From Paenibacillus wynnii (GTDB lineage Bacteria > Bacillota > Bacilli > Paenibacillales > Paenibacillaceae): DNA of 64,000 bases. Below, in pieces: positions 36,853 through 45,597 of this stretch (positions are counted from its first letter, which is position 1; every line of letters begins with the position of its first letter). A model generated the notes under the pieces. That model worked only from the letters and a program-made list of their open reading frames with translations, did no database searches and was not told where the DNA came from. The stretch covers positions 186,001 through 250,000 of the forward strand of contig NZ_JAUSTK010000003.1 of assembly GCF_030812855.1 (NCBI RefSeq), written 5' to 3'. Position numbers and translations under genes: made by a program.

Positions 36853-37317
36853 TTAAAACGAAACCATGGGTTTCAGCTTTTCCAGCATTTTAGGTCCAAT
36901 TCCTTTCACCTTTCCCAGATCGGACATTCCCTTAAAGGGTCCGTGGCTTTGGCGGTATTCAAGGATGGCTTGCGCTTTCTTGGCTCCAATGCCCGGCAGC
37001 TCCATTAACCCGTTTTGTTCTGCTGTATTTACATTTACCTTACCCTCAGATGCCGGGGCCACAACTTCCCCCTCTTTTGAAGAATCAGCAGCCTTCATGT
37101 CTGTGTTGGCCTCATCAAGGTTCTGTATAGGTTCTACCGCAATTGTGGCTTTGTTCTGGGTCCCGCTGGACTTATCTTCAGCAAGGGTTCGTTCAATACT
37201 TGAATTCAGCGTTTCCCATCCGGCGATACCCTTGTTTTGTCCGTTTCCGCTATACCATAATAGTCCGGTGCCAAGCAGTGCCGCTGCAATACCGATGCTT
37301 ATAGTTCTTATATTCAC
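36853..37317 (-). CDS. comEA: DNA-binding competence protein ComEA
   Basis: 154 residues from GTG at 37317, 8 bases after AAGGAGG; the longer frame to 37392 would overlap the comER leader. An N-terminal membrane anchor (IGIAAALLGTGLLWYSG), a linker of about 70 residues and a C-terminal double helix-hairpin-helix (LMELPGIGAKKAQAILEYR, LGKVKGIGPKMLEKLKP). It binds incoming double-stranded DNA outside the membrane and passes it to ComEC. Divergent from comER. Confidence 0.94.
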   Translation of the reverse strand: MNIRTISIGIAAALLGTGLLWYSGNGQNKGIAGWETLNSSIERTLAEDKSSGTQNKATIAVEPIQNLDEANTDMKAADSSKEGEVVAPASEGKVNVNTAEQNGLMELPGIGAKKAQAILEYRQSHGPFKGMSDLGKVKGIGPKMLEKLKPMVSF

Positions 37318-37463
37318 CGCATATTCCTCCTTATTATGAGATACCCTATTTTCTTTCATAACTTTTACCGCATTAACCTGACATGTGTCCAAGTCTATGC
37401 CGCATACATTTAACGAAGAGAATTCATGCCAAAAGGATAAGTATGGAAGGAGGGAACCACAGG

Positions 37464-38315
37464 ATGAAGGTGGGATTTATCGGAACGGGCAGTATGGGCA
37501 GCCTGCTGATTGACGCCTTTCTTTCTTCCGGGGCATTGCAGCCTCAGGAAGTACTTGCCAGCAATCGGAGCCCGCACAGATTGGTTCAGCTTGCGGAACG
37601 CCATCCGGGAATGTTGATATGTGGTAGCAACAGTGAAACTGCGACCCTGAGTGATATTGTTTTCTTATGTATCAAACCTATGGAATTTAAAGCGATAACC
37701 GATGAAATAGGCCCTCTTCTGCATAAAGATCAAATAGTAGTATCTATTACGAGTCCTGTTCAGCTGTATCACCTGGAGTCTGTTCTGCCATCCAAGATTG
37801 CCAAAGTCATCCCTAGCATTACCCATCGTATGAAAGGAGGCTCCTCTCTTTGTGTATTCGGAGAACGACTGAGTAAAAAAGATAAGCTTATGCTGATTCA
37901 GCTATTGTCATTTATCAGCGTTCCGGTCGAAATTAGCGAAAATCATACCCGAATTGCCTCAGACTTCTCCAGCTGTGGACCTGCATTCCTGAGCTATTTC
38001 ATTGAACGATGGATAGAAGCTGCAGTCGAAGCGACAGGCATCAATGAATCACTGATTAGTACGCTGGCGGGTGAAATGATGTTAGGCACTGGAAAACTTC
38101 TGACCAAGGGTGACTTCACCCCGCAAATGCTTCAGGAACGTGTAGCCGTTCCCGGCGGCATCACAGCTGAAGCGTTGAGTCATCTCCGTTGTAGTCTGGA
38201 AGGTGTCTTTGAACGTCTAATCACCACTACGCATGACAAATATGACGAGGATGTCTTTAAGCTAGATATGTTGTTCGGAAGGGACGGTATTGTCCAAAGT
38301 CCAGTGGACCGTTAA
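37464..38315 (+). CDS. comER: ComER, pyrroline-5-carboxylate reductase-like protein
   Basis: 283 residues from ATG at 37464 (MKVGFIGTGSMGSLLID) after GGAGGG; the open frame begins at 37383 without a site. N-terminal Rossmann motif GTGSMGS and the ProC-like dimer domain (SSCGPAFLSYFIERWIEAAVEATG, VAVPGGITAEALSHL). It lies divergent to the comE operon as in Bacillus, where ComER is tied to competence or sporulation control and not to proline synthesis. Its reaction, if any, is not known. Confidence 0.9.
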   Translation: MKVGFIGTGSMGSLLIDAFLSSGALQPQEVLASNRSPHRLVQLAERHPGMLICGSNSETATLSDIVFLCIKPMEFKAITDEIGPLLHKDQIVVSITSPVQLYHLESVLPSKIAKVIPSITHRMKGGSSLCVFGERLSKKDKLMLIQLLSFISVPVEISENHTRIASDFSSCGPAFLSYFIERWIEAAVEATGINESLISTLAGEMMLGTGKLLTKGDFTPQMLQERVAVPGGITAEALSHLRCSLEGVFERLITTTHDKYDEDVFKLDMLFGRDGIVQSPVDR

Positions 38316-38349
38316 TCCGGGATTACCTTCTGTTCCCAGGAAAACAAAA

Positions 38350-38382
38350 GCCCGCAGCACGGAATAATCCGTTGCTGCGGGC
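38350..38382 (-). terminator. leuS terminator
   Basis: GCCCGCAGCA / TGCTGCGGGC stem, with TTTTGTTTT following on the minus strand. Confidence 0.85.
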
Positions 38383-38399
38383 AATCATGCGTTCTTCGC

Positions 38400-40853
38400 T
38401 TAACCCACTACGATATTTACAAGCTTACCGGGAACTGCAATAATTTTGCGTACAGTTTTGCCTTCTACAGCTGCACTTACATTCGGAAGTGCCAATGCAT
38501 GGGCCTGCATTTCCTCTTGACCCATACCTTGTGGTATCGAGGCACGCTGGATAATTTTGCCGTTCACCTGCACGACGATTTCAACTTCTGCATCCACTGT
38601 CCATGACTCATCGTAAGAAGGCCAGGCTACATAGCTGATGCCCCCTTCATGTCCAAGCAACTGCCACAATTCTTCTGAAAGATGCGGTGCCAGCGGAGAT
38701 AACATTTGCACGAAATTCTCCATCGCTTCACGCGGGAGTGTATCCTGTTTGTAGGCATCATTCGTGAAAATCATCAATTGGCTGATCGCTGTATTGAAAC
38801 GTAGGCTTTCGAAGTCCTCTGTTACTTTTTTAAGCGTTTTATGCCATGTCCGTTTGAATTCGTCACTGCCGCCATTGTCTGTAATCTTGGCATTAAGACT
38901 GCCATCCTCATTCACGAACAGACGCCATACACGGGACAGGAAGCGGTGAATCCCTTCCGTTCCTTTTTCATTCCATGGCTTGGTGGCTTCCAGCGGTCCC
39001 ATAAACATTTCATACAGACGGAGTGTATCCGCACCATATTCGTTTACGATTTCATCCGGGTTGATGACATTCCCGCGGGATTTACTCATTTTCTCGTTAT
39101 TCGTTCCGAGAATCATACCTTGATTGACCAGTTTGTAGAAAGGCTCCTTAGTCTGTACAACTCCAATATCATACAGTACTTTGTGCCAGAACCGGGCATA
39201 GAGCAAGTGAAGTACAGCATGTTCAGCTCCACCGATGTACAGATCTACGGGTAGCCATTCCTTTTGCTTGTCTGGCGCACATAGCTCACGATCATTAAGC
39301 GGATCTATGAAGCGCAGGTAATACCAGCAGCTGCCTGCCCATTGCGGCATTGTATTGGTCTCACGACGTGCTTTCATTCCCGTTTCTGTATCCACGGTTT
39401 CTACCCAATCCGTTACATTTGCTAATGGAGATTCACCAGTACCAGAAGGTCTGATCTGATCTACGTCCGGCAGCAGCAATGGAAGCTGGTCTTCCGGCAC
39501 TGTCTTCATTGATCCATCTTCCAGATGCAGAATTGGAATAGGCTCACCCCAATAACGCTGACGGCTGAATAACCAGTCACGGAGGCGGTAGGTCACTTTG
39601 CCTTTGCCGCTTCCTTTTCCCTCCAGCCAAGAGATCATCTTTGCAATGGCTTCTGCATTTTCCAGTCCATTCAGGAAGTCGGAATTAACGTGCGGTCCAT
39701 CTCCTGCGTAGGCCTCTTCCACGATGTTCCCGCCTTGCACAACCTCCAGGATTTCCAGACCGAACTGCTTCGCAAACTCCCAGTCCCGCGTGTCATGACC
39801 TGGAACAGCCATGATTGCTCCCGTTCCGTATCCGGCCAGAACATAATCCGCGATCCAGATCTGTACCTTAGCGCCATTCACCGGATTGATCGCATAAGCG
39901 CCAGTAAATACTCCTGTCTTATCCTTAGCAAGGTCAGTACGCTCCAGATCACTCTTATGAGAAGCTTTCTCCTTGTATTCTGCCACAGCTGTACGCTGGC
40001 TTTCTGTTGTAATGACTTCTACCAGCTCATGCTCAGGGGCCAACACACAATAGCTGGCTCCGAACAATGTGTCCGGACGAGTCGTGAACACTGTCAGATT
40101 CGCTTCGTAACCTTCAATAGCAAAGGTAACTTCCGCTCCTACTGATTTGCCAATCCAGTTGCGCTGCATATCCTTGATGCTCTCGGACCAATCCAGTTCC
40201 TCCAGGTCATCCAGCAAACGTTCTGCATACTCCGTAATTCTCAGAATCCACTGACGCATCGGTTTACGGACAACCGGATGACCACCGCGTTCACTTTTTC
40301 CATCAATAACCTCTTCATTGGCTAGCACGGTTCCGAGCGCCTCACACCAGTTTACAGGAACCTCTGCTACATAAGCCAAACCGCGATTATAGAGCTGTAT
40401 AAAAATCCACTGTGTCCATTTATAGTACGCCGGGTCAGTAGTGCTGATCTCGCGGTCCCAATCATAAGAGAAACCAAGCGATTTGATCTGCCGACGGAAA
40501 TTGTCGATGTTCTTAAATGTAATTTCACGCGGATGCTGACCTGTATCCAAAGCATGCTGCTCGGCAGGCAATCCAAATGCGTCCCAACCCATGGGGTGAA
40601 GTACATTATAGCCTCTCATCCGCTTGTAGCGGGAAACAATGTCAGTAGCCGTATAACCTTCTGGATGGCCTACGTGGAGCCCGGCACCTGAAGGGTATGG
40701 AAACATATCCAACGCATAAAATTTCGGTTTCCCCGGGTCTTCACCTGTTTTAAAGGTTTTGTTCTCTTCCCAAAACTGCTGCCATTTCGGCTCCAGGTTC
40801 TGTGCCCGGTATCCAGGTCCGGCAGTTACACTTGCTTTATTGTCGCTCATCAT
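38400..40853 (-). CDS. leuS: Leucyl-tRNA synthetase
   Basis: 817 residues; ATG at 40853 after AAGGAGG. Class I synthetase: HIGH motif as HVGH (near residue 54, [14 protein letters not shown]), the editing domain in the middle ([24 protein letters not shown]), KMSKS (near 589, [14 protein letters not shown]) and the anticodon-binding C-terminus. It charges tRNA-Leu. Transcription is controlled by the T-box leader directly upstream, and it is monocistronic with its own terminator. Confidence 0.98.
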   Translation of the reverse strand: MMSDNKASVTAGPGYRAQNLEPKWQQFWEENKTFKTGEDPGKPKFYALDMFPYPSGAGLHVGHPEGYTATDIVSRYKRMRGYNVLHPMGWDAFGLPAEQHALDTGQHPREITFKNIDNFRRQIKSLGFSYDWDREISTTDPAYYKWTQWIFIQLYNRGLAYVAEVPVNWCEALGTVLANEEVIDGKSERGGHPVVRKPMRQWILRITEYAERLLDDLEELDWSESIKDMQRNWIGKSVGAEVTFAIEGYEANLTVFTTRPDTLFGASYCVLAPEHELVEVITTESQRTAVAEYKEKASHKSDLERTDLAKDKTGVFTGAYAINPVNGAKVQIWIADYVLAGYGTGAIMAVPGHDTRDWEFAKQFGLEILEVVQGGNIVEEAYAGDGPHVNSDFLNGLENAEAIAKMISWLEGKGSGKGKVTYRLRDWLFSRQRYWGEPIPILHLEDGSMKTVPEDQLPLLLPDVDQIRPSGTGESPLANVTDWVETVDTETGMKARRETNTMPQWAGSCWYYLRFIDPLNDRELCAPDKQKEWLPVDLYIGGAEHAVLHLLYARFWHKVLYDIGVVQTKEPFYKLVNQGMILGTNNEKMSKSRGNVINPDEIVNEYGADTLRLYEMFMGPLEATKPWNEKGTEGIHRFLSRVWRLFVNEDGSLNAKITDNGGSDEFKRTWHKTLKKVTEDFESLRFNTAISQLMIFTNDAYKQDTLPREAMENFVQMLSPLAPHLSEELWQLLGHEGGISYVAWPSYDESWTVDAEVEIVVQVNGKIIQRASIPQGMGQEEMQAHALALPNVSAAVEGKTVRKIIAVPGKLVNIVVG

Positions 40854-40963
40854 AGGCTCCTCCTTGGAGTGTTGCTGTTAAGTTTGCTACCCTAGTTAAA
40901 TATCATGAAACGTAAAAATATAAGGAACAAGTATGAAGTGAAACTTATACTTTCTTATATTTC

Positions 40964-41268
40964 AAAAAAACCTCCCATCCCTAGCGTAAACGCTAGGGAC
41001 GAGAGGTTTAAATTCCCGTGGTACCACCCTAGTTAGCGGCTGAACATGCTTTGTTCTGCCACTCACTTTGCACCCTTTAACGGGGGTGAGGCGACGGCGT
41101 TCAACCAGCAGGTGTCCGCTATTGACGGATTCTGCAACATTTGCGCCGTTACTCCGAGGTGAGTTCATTCCGCTCCGTCAACCGGCTCGCACCCAGCGCC
41201 GGCTCTCTGTATTGACGATTTCGAAATTAATGCTCCTCATCAACGATAAATATATTCACGATGCTAAT
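40964..41268 (-). ncRNA. T-box riboswitch (leuS leader)
   Basis: On the minus strand an upstream stem I region ends with the specifier context GAACTCACCTCGGAG, reading codon CTC (Leu). It is followed by the T-box core AGGGTGGTACCACGGG (plus 41015-41030) and a strong terminator (stem CCTCTCGTCCCTAGCG / CGCTAGGGATGGGAGG, then T7 at 40964-40970). Uncharged tRNA-Leu should stabilise the antiterminator and let leuS be transcribed. The specifier assignment fits the downstream gene. Confidence 0.95.
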
Positions 41269-41284
41269 CGTAATATTCCACAAT

Positions 41285-41314
41285 ATTATATACAAAAGCT
41301 GCAGCCCCAGTCAA
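41285..41314 (-). promoter_or_regulatory. leuS sigma-A promoter
   Basis: TTGACT and TATAAT 18 bp apart on the minus strand, just upstream of the T-box leader. Confidence 0.8.
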
Positions 41315-41326
41315 TGTGAATGTTCC

Positions 41327-42394
41327 CTAGACATGTTTTCTTTTCATATAATAAGCTATAAAGTGCTGAAGAACCACTTTACCTGCTGCAAATAACGGTA
41401 CCGCCAGAATTAGACCTACTATGCCAGCCACTTCTCCACCCACAAGCAGCGCAAATATAATGAGTAAAGGATGCAGATGGAGAGTCCGGCCCACGACCTG
41501 CGGGGAGATAACATTGCTCTCAAGCATTTGGCACAAGGTATTCACAACCGCAACCAGCAGAACCAAACGAAAGGAAATGGTCGACGCCATTACTATTGCA
41601 GGGGCCGCCCCCAGAAAAGGGCCCAGATAAGGCACAATATCGAATAAAGCCACCACGCAGGCAAAAAGCAGGGCATATGGCATACCAATTAACGCATAGC
41701 CGATATAAGCAAGCACCCCGATAATTATACAAACCAGAAACTGTCCGCGGATGTAGTTCCCCAGTGCCTCGTCTATATCTTTTAACATTGTAACAATGGA
41801 TTTACGCCGGGAACGTGGCAGACACGACACTACGGTTCGTTCGAATACATCAAAATCCTTCAAGATGTAAAACACCAAAAACGGGACGATAAACGCGTTA
41901 AACAGCAAATTTATGGTGGATCCGATATTATCAAGAAAATGGGATATCCCTGTTGCAAGACGGTTTTCAAGTTGAAAAAACCAGTTGTTCATCCCCATTT
42001 CCACACCTGGGGGAATTAAACGGGTATTCATATTGCGCATCAGACTTTGGGCATGCAGTGTCATTTCAGGTAAGTGTTCATTCAACTCCTCAAGCTGAGT
42101 GATAAACATTGGAATAAGGTTGATGGCTATTACCGCTAACGTGGTTAAAAAAACAGCGTAAATTAAAAGCACTGCAATACTTCGCGGCATTTTGCGGGCG
42201 GCCAGCATACTGACAACAGGATTAAGCACATAAGAGATAATCATAGCGGCCAAAAAAGGCGCCAGAATGGCTTTCAAAAATAAAAAGATATACTGCAGCA
42301 TCGGACGAAGCTGCCAAACAAAGTATAAGATAATCAAAGTTAAGAGTACTCCGATCATTGGGCGAAGCCACTTACTTTGGGACCATTGCTCCAT
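41327..42394 (-). CDS. AI-2E family transporter (YtvI/PerM-like permease)
   Basis: 355 residues from ATG at 42394 (MEQWSQSKWLRPM), 7 bases after GGAGGG; the frame to 42475 has no site. About eight membrane segments arranged as in the AI-2E (PF01594) family: an N-terminal pair, a soluble loop (QLEELNEHLPEMTLHAQSLMRN), then a core with DIVPYLGPFLGAAPAIVMA and a C-terminal pair ending in VVGRTLHLHPLLIIFALLVGG. Members export or import small molecules or ions; the substrate is not predictable here. Confidence 0.88.
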   Translation of the reverse strand: MEQWSQSKWLRPMIGVLLTLIILYFVWQLRPMLQYIFLFLKAILAPFLAAMIISYVLNPVVSMLAARKMPRSIAVLLIYAVFLTTLAVIAINLIPMFITQLEELNEHLPEMTLHAQSLMRNMNTRLIPPGVEMGMNNWFFQLENRLATGISHFLDNIGSTINLLFNAFIVPFLVFYILKDFDVFERTVVSCLPRSRRKSIVTMLKDIDEALGNYIRGQFLVCIIIGVLAYIGYALIGMPYALLFACVVALFDIVPYLGPFLGAAPAIVMASTISFRLVLLVAVVNTLCQMLESNVISPQVVGRTLHLHPLLIIFALLVGGEVAGIVGLILAVPLFAAGKVVLQHFIAYYMKRKHV

Positions 42395-42477
42395 TCCGTT
42401 CCCTCCTGCGGCTAAAACTGGACTGGCTTTCCTAAATAAGTATATGTAAGGCTGCTGCAAAATAACCATCATCACAA

Positions 42478-42524
42478 AAAAACGCCTAATACCTCACTGT
42501 TATAACAACAGTAAGGCATCAGAC
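42478..42524 (-). terminator. Terminator after the zinc-ribbon gene
   Basis: Long stem AAACG.CTGATGCCTTACTGTTG and partner, T7 on the minus strand. Confidence 0.85.
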
Positions 42525-42566
42525 GTTTATTGTATGTACCCACACTTCTTAATAGTTTACTAAAGA

Positions 42567-42776
42567 TTAAGATGACGCGTGGATATGAGGAAATTCCTGT
42601 ACGTATTCCTCTCCGGAGAACAAATCGTCGAGAGAACTGAGTGTGCCGTCTTCTTCAACTTGATAAACCGACATTTTCTCGCCGTTTACCGTCAATTCGA
42701 TGAAACAGCCCCAGCAATAGAACTGGTGGGAGCCGATCTTTCCGATATCTTTGGAGTTGCAGTTTGGACACTTCAT
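42567..42776 (-). CDS. Small zinc-ribbon protein
   Basis: 69 residues from ATG at 42776 (MKCPNCNSKDIG), 10 bases after AGGTGG; an ATG three codons earlier overlaps the site. CPNC near the start and CWGC near residue 22 form a likely zinc ribbon. The rest is acidic with no membrane segment. Function unknown. It follows the PRC-barrel gene by 14 bp on the same strand, so the two are probably co-transcribed. Confidence 0.75.
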   Translation of the reverse strand: MKCPNCNSKDIGKIGSHQFYCWGCFIELTVNGEKMSVYQVEEDGTLSSLDDLFSGEEYVQEFPHIHASS

Positions 42777-42790
42777 ATAAAACATTCCAC

Positions 42791-43312
42791 CTATCCGTTA
42801 ACAATATTAATGGCTTTTTGTAGCCGTTCTTCGCTCATTGCCGGAACCAATAATGCATTCTCCCCAATGGACATATCTTCAGAACAAGGCAGCCATTTGC
42901 GGCCTTCGATTAAATCAGTCACTAATCCATCACTGATTTCCAGCGCTACTATTGTATTTCCCATCTTTTGGTCAAAATAAACATCGGATATTTTTCCAAT
43001 GATCGCTCCGGCAGTAGTTACTACCTGCAAATCCTTCAATTTATTCTTCCCCAGAAGAAAAGTATGGGGTATGTTGTCTGAATCAGCCTTGTCAATGGAC
43101 TCTTTACTGGCAATCATGACAGCATCTTCACCGTAGGCAACGATGTCTTTCCATGCTACAACTTTCACATGACTAGTGAAGAAAGATTTACTTTCAAGTT
43201 CAATACCCGTAATATTCAAGTTTGAATCGACAATACAGTCGACAATTGTGCCAATTTCTTGACCTTCTTCTACCTCAAATACAGCTAGTCCTATCATATC
43301 CTGAAGTTTCAT
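42791..43312 (-). CDS. PRC-barrel domain protein
   Basis: 173 residues made of two PRC-barrel-like halves: residues about 1-75 (IGLAVFEVEEGQEIGTIVDCIVDSNLNITGIEL) and about 85-165 (VVTTAGAIIGKISDVYFDQKMGNTIVALEIS). Such barrels occur in RimM, photosynthetic reaction centres and many sporulation-related proteins of Bacillales. No partner is evident. It lies 31 bp after the cysteine desulfurase gene on the same strand. Confidence 0.85.
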   Translation of the reverse strand: MKLQDMIGLAVFEVEEGQEIGTIVDCIVDSNLNITGIELESKSFFTSHVKVVAWKDIVAYGEDAVMIASKESIDKADSDNIPHTFLLGKNKLKDLQVVTTAGAIIGKISDVYFDQKMGNTIVALEISDGLVTDLIEGRKWLPCSEDMSIGENALLVPAMSEERLQKAINIVNG

Positions 43313-43343
43313 ATCGGTTAGTCCCCTCGCAAAGGAAAATACC

Positions 43344-44495
43344 TTAGTCTCTGTTACGTAGCCTCTTCAAAATAGTTTCAACTTTTTGGGCAACGTATTC
43401 CATTTGTTCACTAGTATTACCCAAACCCGTGCTAAATCGAATCGCAGAATTCAAAAGATTTGATGAGAGACCCATAGCTTTCAATACATGGGATATTTCC
43501 AACGATCCGGAGGTGCATGCTGATCCGCTGGCTGCGGAAATCTTCTCCATATCCAAATTCATGAGCATGACATCCGTTCTTACTTCAGGGAAGCTTAAGT
43601 TTATTATATTCGGTAGGAAATGATTGGAGTTTCCGTTGATTGTATAGCTTTCATTCCCGATACGAATATCCAGTTCCCCGAGCAGCTTTTTCCGCAATGC
43701 TAGCGAATCCGCCTGTTTCTGTTCCAACTCTTGTACAGCCAGTTCCACCGCTTTGGCAAAACCTGCGGCACCGGCTAGATTCTCCGTACCCGCTCGGCGT
43801 CCGCGCTCCTGAAGACCTCCATGCTGCCTTGGATGAATGGGTGCCCCTCTTCTTACATACAGACCACCGATGCCTTGAGGCCCATTGATTTTATGTGCGC
43901 TGAAGCTCATATAATCTACTGGAATATCACGAAGGGAAATCGGCAGCAAGCCTAATGCCTGTACAGCATCTACATGGAACAAAACTTCTTTACTTGCCGC
44001 CAGCTCACCAATCTCAGCAATGGGCTGCACCGTTCCGACTTCATTATTGACAAACATTACACTAATTAGTACCGTATCCGATCTCAGAGCAGTCCTAACA
44101 TCATCAACACTAACTAATCCAGTAGAATCAACCGGAAGGTAAGACACACTAAAGCCTTCCTTTTCTAGCATCTCAAAGGTATGTAAAACAGCATGATGTT
44201 CTATTTTCGTGGTAATGATATGTTTTCCCTTCTCAGAAGAGGATGCTACCGCACCAAATATTGCCAAGTTATCGCTTTCTGTGCCCCCGCTGGTGAATAC
44301 CCACTCTTCCGGGGAACAACCCAAAGAGGAAGCGATAACATCTCTCGCCCCGTTTATAATCTTTTTAGCTGCACGGCCAAAGGAATGCACACTGGATGCA
44401 TTTCCGAATTGCTCTGTCATTATTTTCAACATAATACCAGCCACCTCGGGATGCACCGGAGTGGAGGCGGCATGGTCCAAATAGATAGGTTTCAT
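43344..44495 (-). CDS. Cysteine desulfurase (IscS/YrvO-like)
   Basis: 383 residues from ATG at 44495 (MKPIYLDHAASTPVHPE), 8 bases after GGAG. A PLP enzyme of class V: EHHAVLHT, the PLP lysine in FSAHKINGPQG (near residue 199) and the catalytic cysteine in ASGSACTSGSLEISHVLKAM (near 325). It takes sulfur from cysteine for tRNA thiolation and Fe-S clusters. In Bacillus the equivalent gene yrvO lies between cymR and mnmA and serves MnmA. Here cymR and mnmA are 3 kb away, separated by an insertion element, a repeat array and a small gene. Confidence 0.93.
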   Translation of the reverse strand: MKPIYLDHAASTPVHPEVAGIMLKIMTEQFGNASSVHSFGRAAKKIINGARDVIASSLGCSPEEWVFTSGGTESDNLAIFGAVASSSEKGKHIITTKIEHHAVLHTFEMLEKEGFSVSYLPVDSTGLVSVDDVRTALRSDTVLISVMFVNNEVGTVQPIAEIGELAASKEVLFHVDAVQALGLLPISLRDIPVDYMSFSAHKINGPQGIGGLYVRRGAPIHPRQHGGLQERGRRAGTENLAGAAGFAKAVELAVQELEQKQADSLALRKKLLGELDIRIGNESYTINGNSNHFLPNIINLSFPEVRTDVMLMNLDMEKISAASGSACTSGSLEISHVLKAMGLSSNLLNSAIRFSTGLGNTSEQMEYVAQKVETILKRLRNRD

Positions 44496-44639
44496 GGTTA
44501 GGTCTCCGCTTCTAGACTTCTTTAAAATATAAGAAAATCGTTCGGTCTCCTTTATATCATACCCTTTAATCAGTATCAACACTTTAGTGCTCTGTTATTT
44601 ATTTAGAAGAACTGTAATAATTAGAATGTAGTCAGAGTT

Positions 44640-44837
44640 TCATCCCGCATGTTTCACTTTAGTTGGCTGCCAAGCGAGAATATTATCGATCCGGAAAACA
44701 CGCGGAGAACCACTCGACAGACAGGTTGCCCGAAGCATGCCATCCCGCATGCTTTTTATTTCGATTTTACGCTGCGTGATCTTCCCAACTTTGTCTACAT
44801 AAACAATCTCGACCATTTGACCCACATGCATCTTCAT
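44640..44837 (-). CDS. Small WYL-domain-like protein
   Basis: 65 residues from ATG at 44837 (MKMHVGQMVEIVYVD), 9 bases after GGGAGG; the frame to 44903 has no site. VEIVYVDKVGKITQRKIE followed by LRATCLSSGSPRVFRIDNIL resembles the core strands of the WYL ligand-binding domain, as a stand-alone without a helix-turn-helix. It may bind a nucleotide or nucleic acid. It lies between cymR and the desulfurase; the WYL reading is by eye only. Confidence 0.6.
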   Translation of the reverse strand: MKMHVGQMVEIVYVDKVGKITQRKIEIKSMRDGMLRATCLSSGSPRVFRIDNILAWQPTKVKHAG

Positions 44838-45059
44838 TACCAGTAACCTCCCAAAGTAAGAACATTTGTTTGTATTATACCCAAACGGATGTTCGTTATG
44901 CAATGGTAAAATGAGTAATAAGACCAGTTAGTGAAGATCTTAAGTTTTCTGTACTCATGTAACGATAAACTTCAGGTGGATTACGCTCCAGTAACCGATA
45001 TGTCCAAGTTTGTCCAGTTCCAGCTTGCTGGTTAGAGTCTAATATCGCGGCGAATGAAG
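44838..45059. other. Intergenic region before the small WYL-like gene
   Basis: No gene. It holds the promoter region of the small gene and the start of array F. Nothing else recognised. Confidence 0.4.
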
Positions 45060-45258
45060 TTTAGAGGGAGAGTTTCCCTCTAAATCATAAATAAAATCTT
45101 ATAATCAACATTTAGAGGGAATTATTCCCTATAAATACAAGAAATCCACCCATTTCGAGGTTTTTTGAGGCTACAACTTAAATTTAGTGGGAAATTTTCC
45201 CTCTAAATAACTCAATAGGTGCTTATTTCTCGAATTAGTAGGAAAAATTCCCTTTAAT
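45060..45258. repeat. Four-palindrome phased array, locus F (family 2)
   Basis: Near-perfect palindromes TTTAGAGGGA-N5-TCCCTCTAAA centred at 45072, 45123, 45195 and 45246, spaced 51, 72 and 51 bp. The clearest copy of family 2. The middle gap is 10-11 bp longer than in the other arrays. No gene. Confidence 0.88.
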
Positions 45259-45459
45259 TTCCTAACTTCAAGAAGAGGCAGCACCAAATAGATGTATCAT
45301 CCATCATCTCTATAACTTTCCGCATCACCGTAACATTCCTTCTCTGTAACACCTCGCACCCAAGAATAGATTTACAAAATACTACTATTTGTCCAGCCGG
45401 AACCACAAATCCCCCATCTAACGCAGCATTCCCTCAGCTCCACACAAAAAAACACCCCG
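45259..45459. other. Intergenic stretch left of the insertion element
   Basis: No gene or repeat seen. At its right end, ACACAAAAAAACACCCCG is the T-run side (minus strand) of the cymR terminator, cut off by the insertion element. Confidence 0.5.
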
Positions 45460-45467
45460 CCATAAGG
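45460..45467. repeat. Target-site duplication, left copy
   Basis: CCATAAGG directly before the left inverted repeat; repeated at 47171-47178. Confidence 0.8.
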
Positions 45468-45516
45468 GAGGCCACTGAAGAACTTACGGATTTGAGGATT
45501 TCTAAATCGTAAGCTT

Positions 45517-45567
45517 AAAAAAATACGATACCTACCCTGTCATTTGGGTAAGCGTCGTATTTTTTTG
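45517..45567 (-). terminator. Transposase gene terminator
   Basis: AAAAAAATACGA..CCTACCC and GGGTA..TCGTATTTTTTT arms, 31 bp after the transposase stop. Confidence 0.8.
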
Positions 45568-45597
45568 CATGGCTATACCTTGTTTGTTCCATATTTC

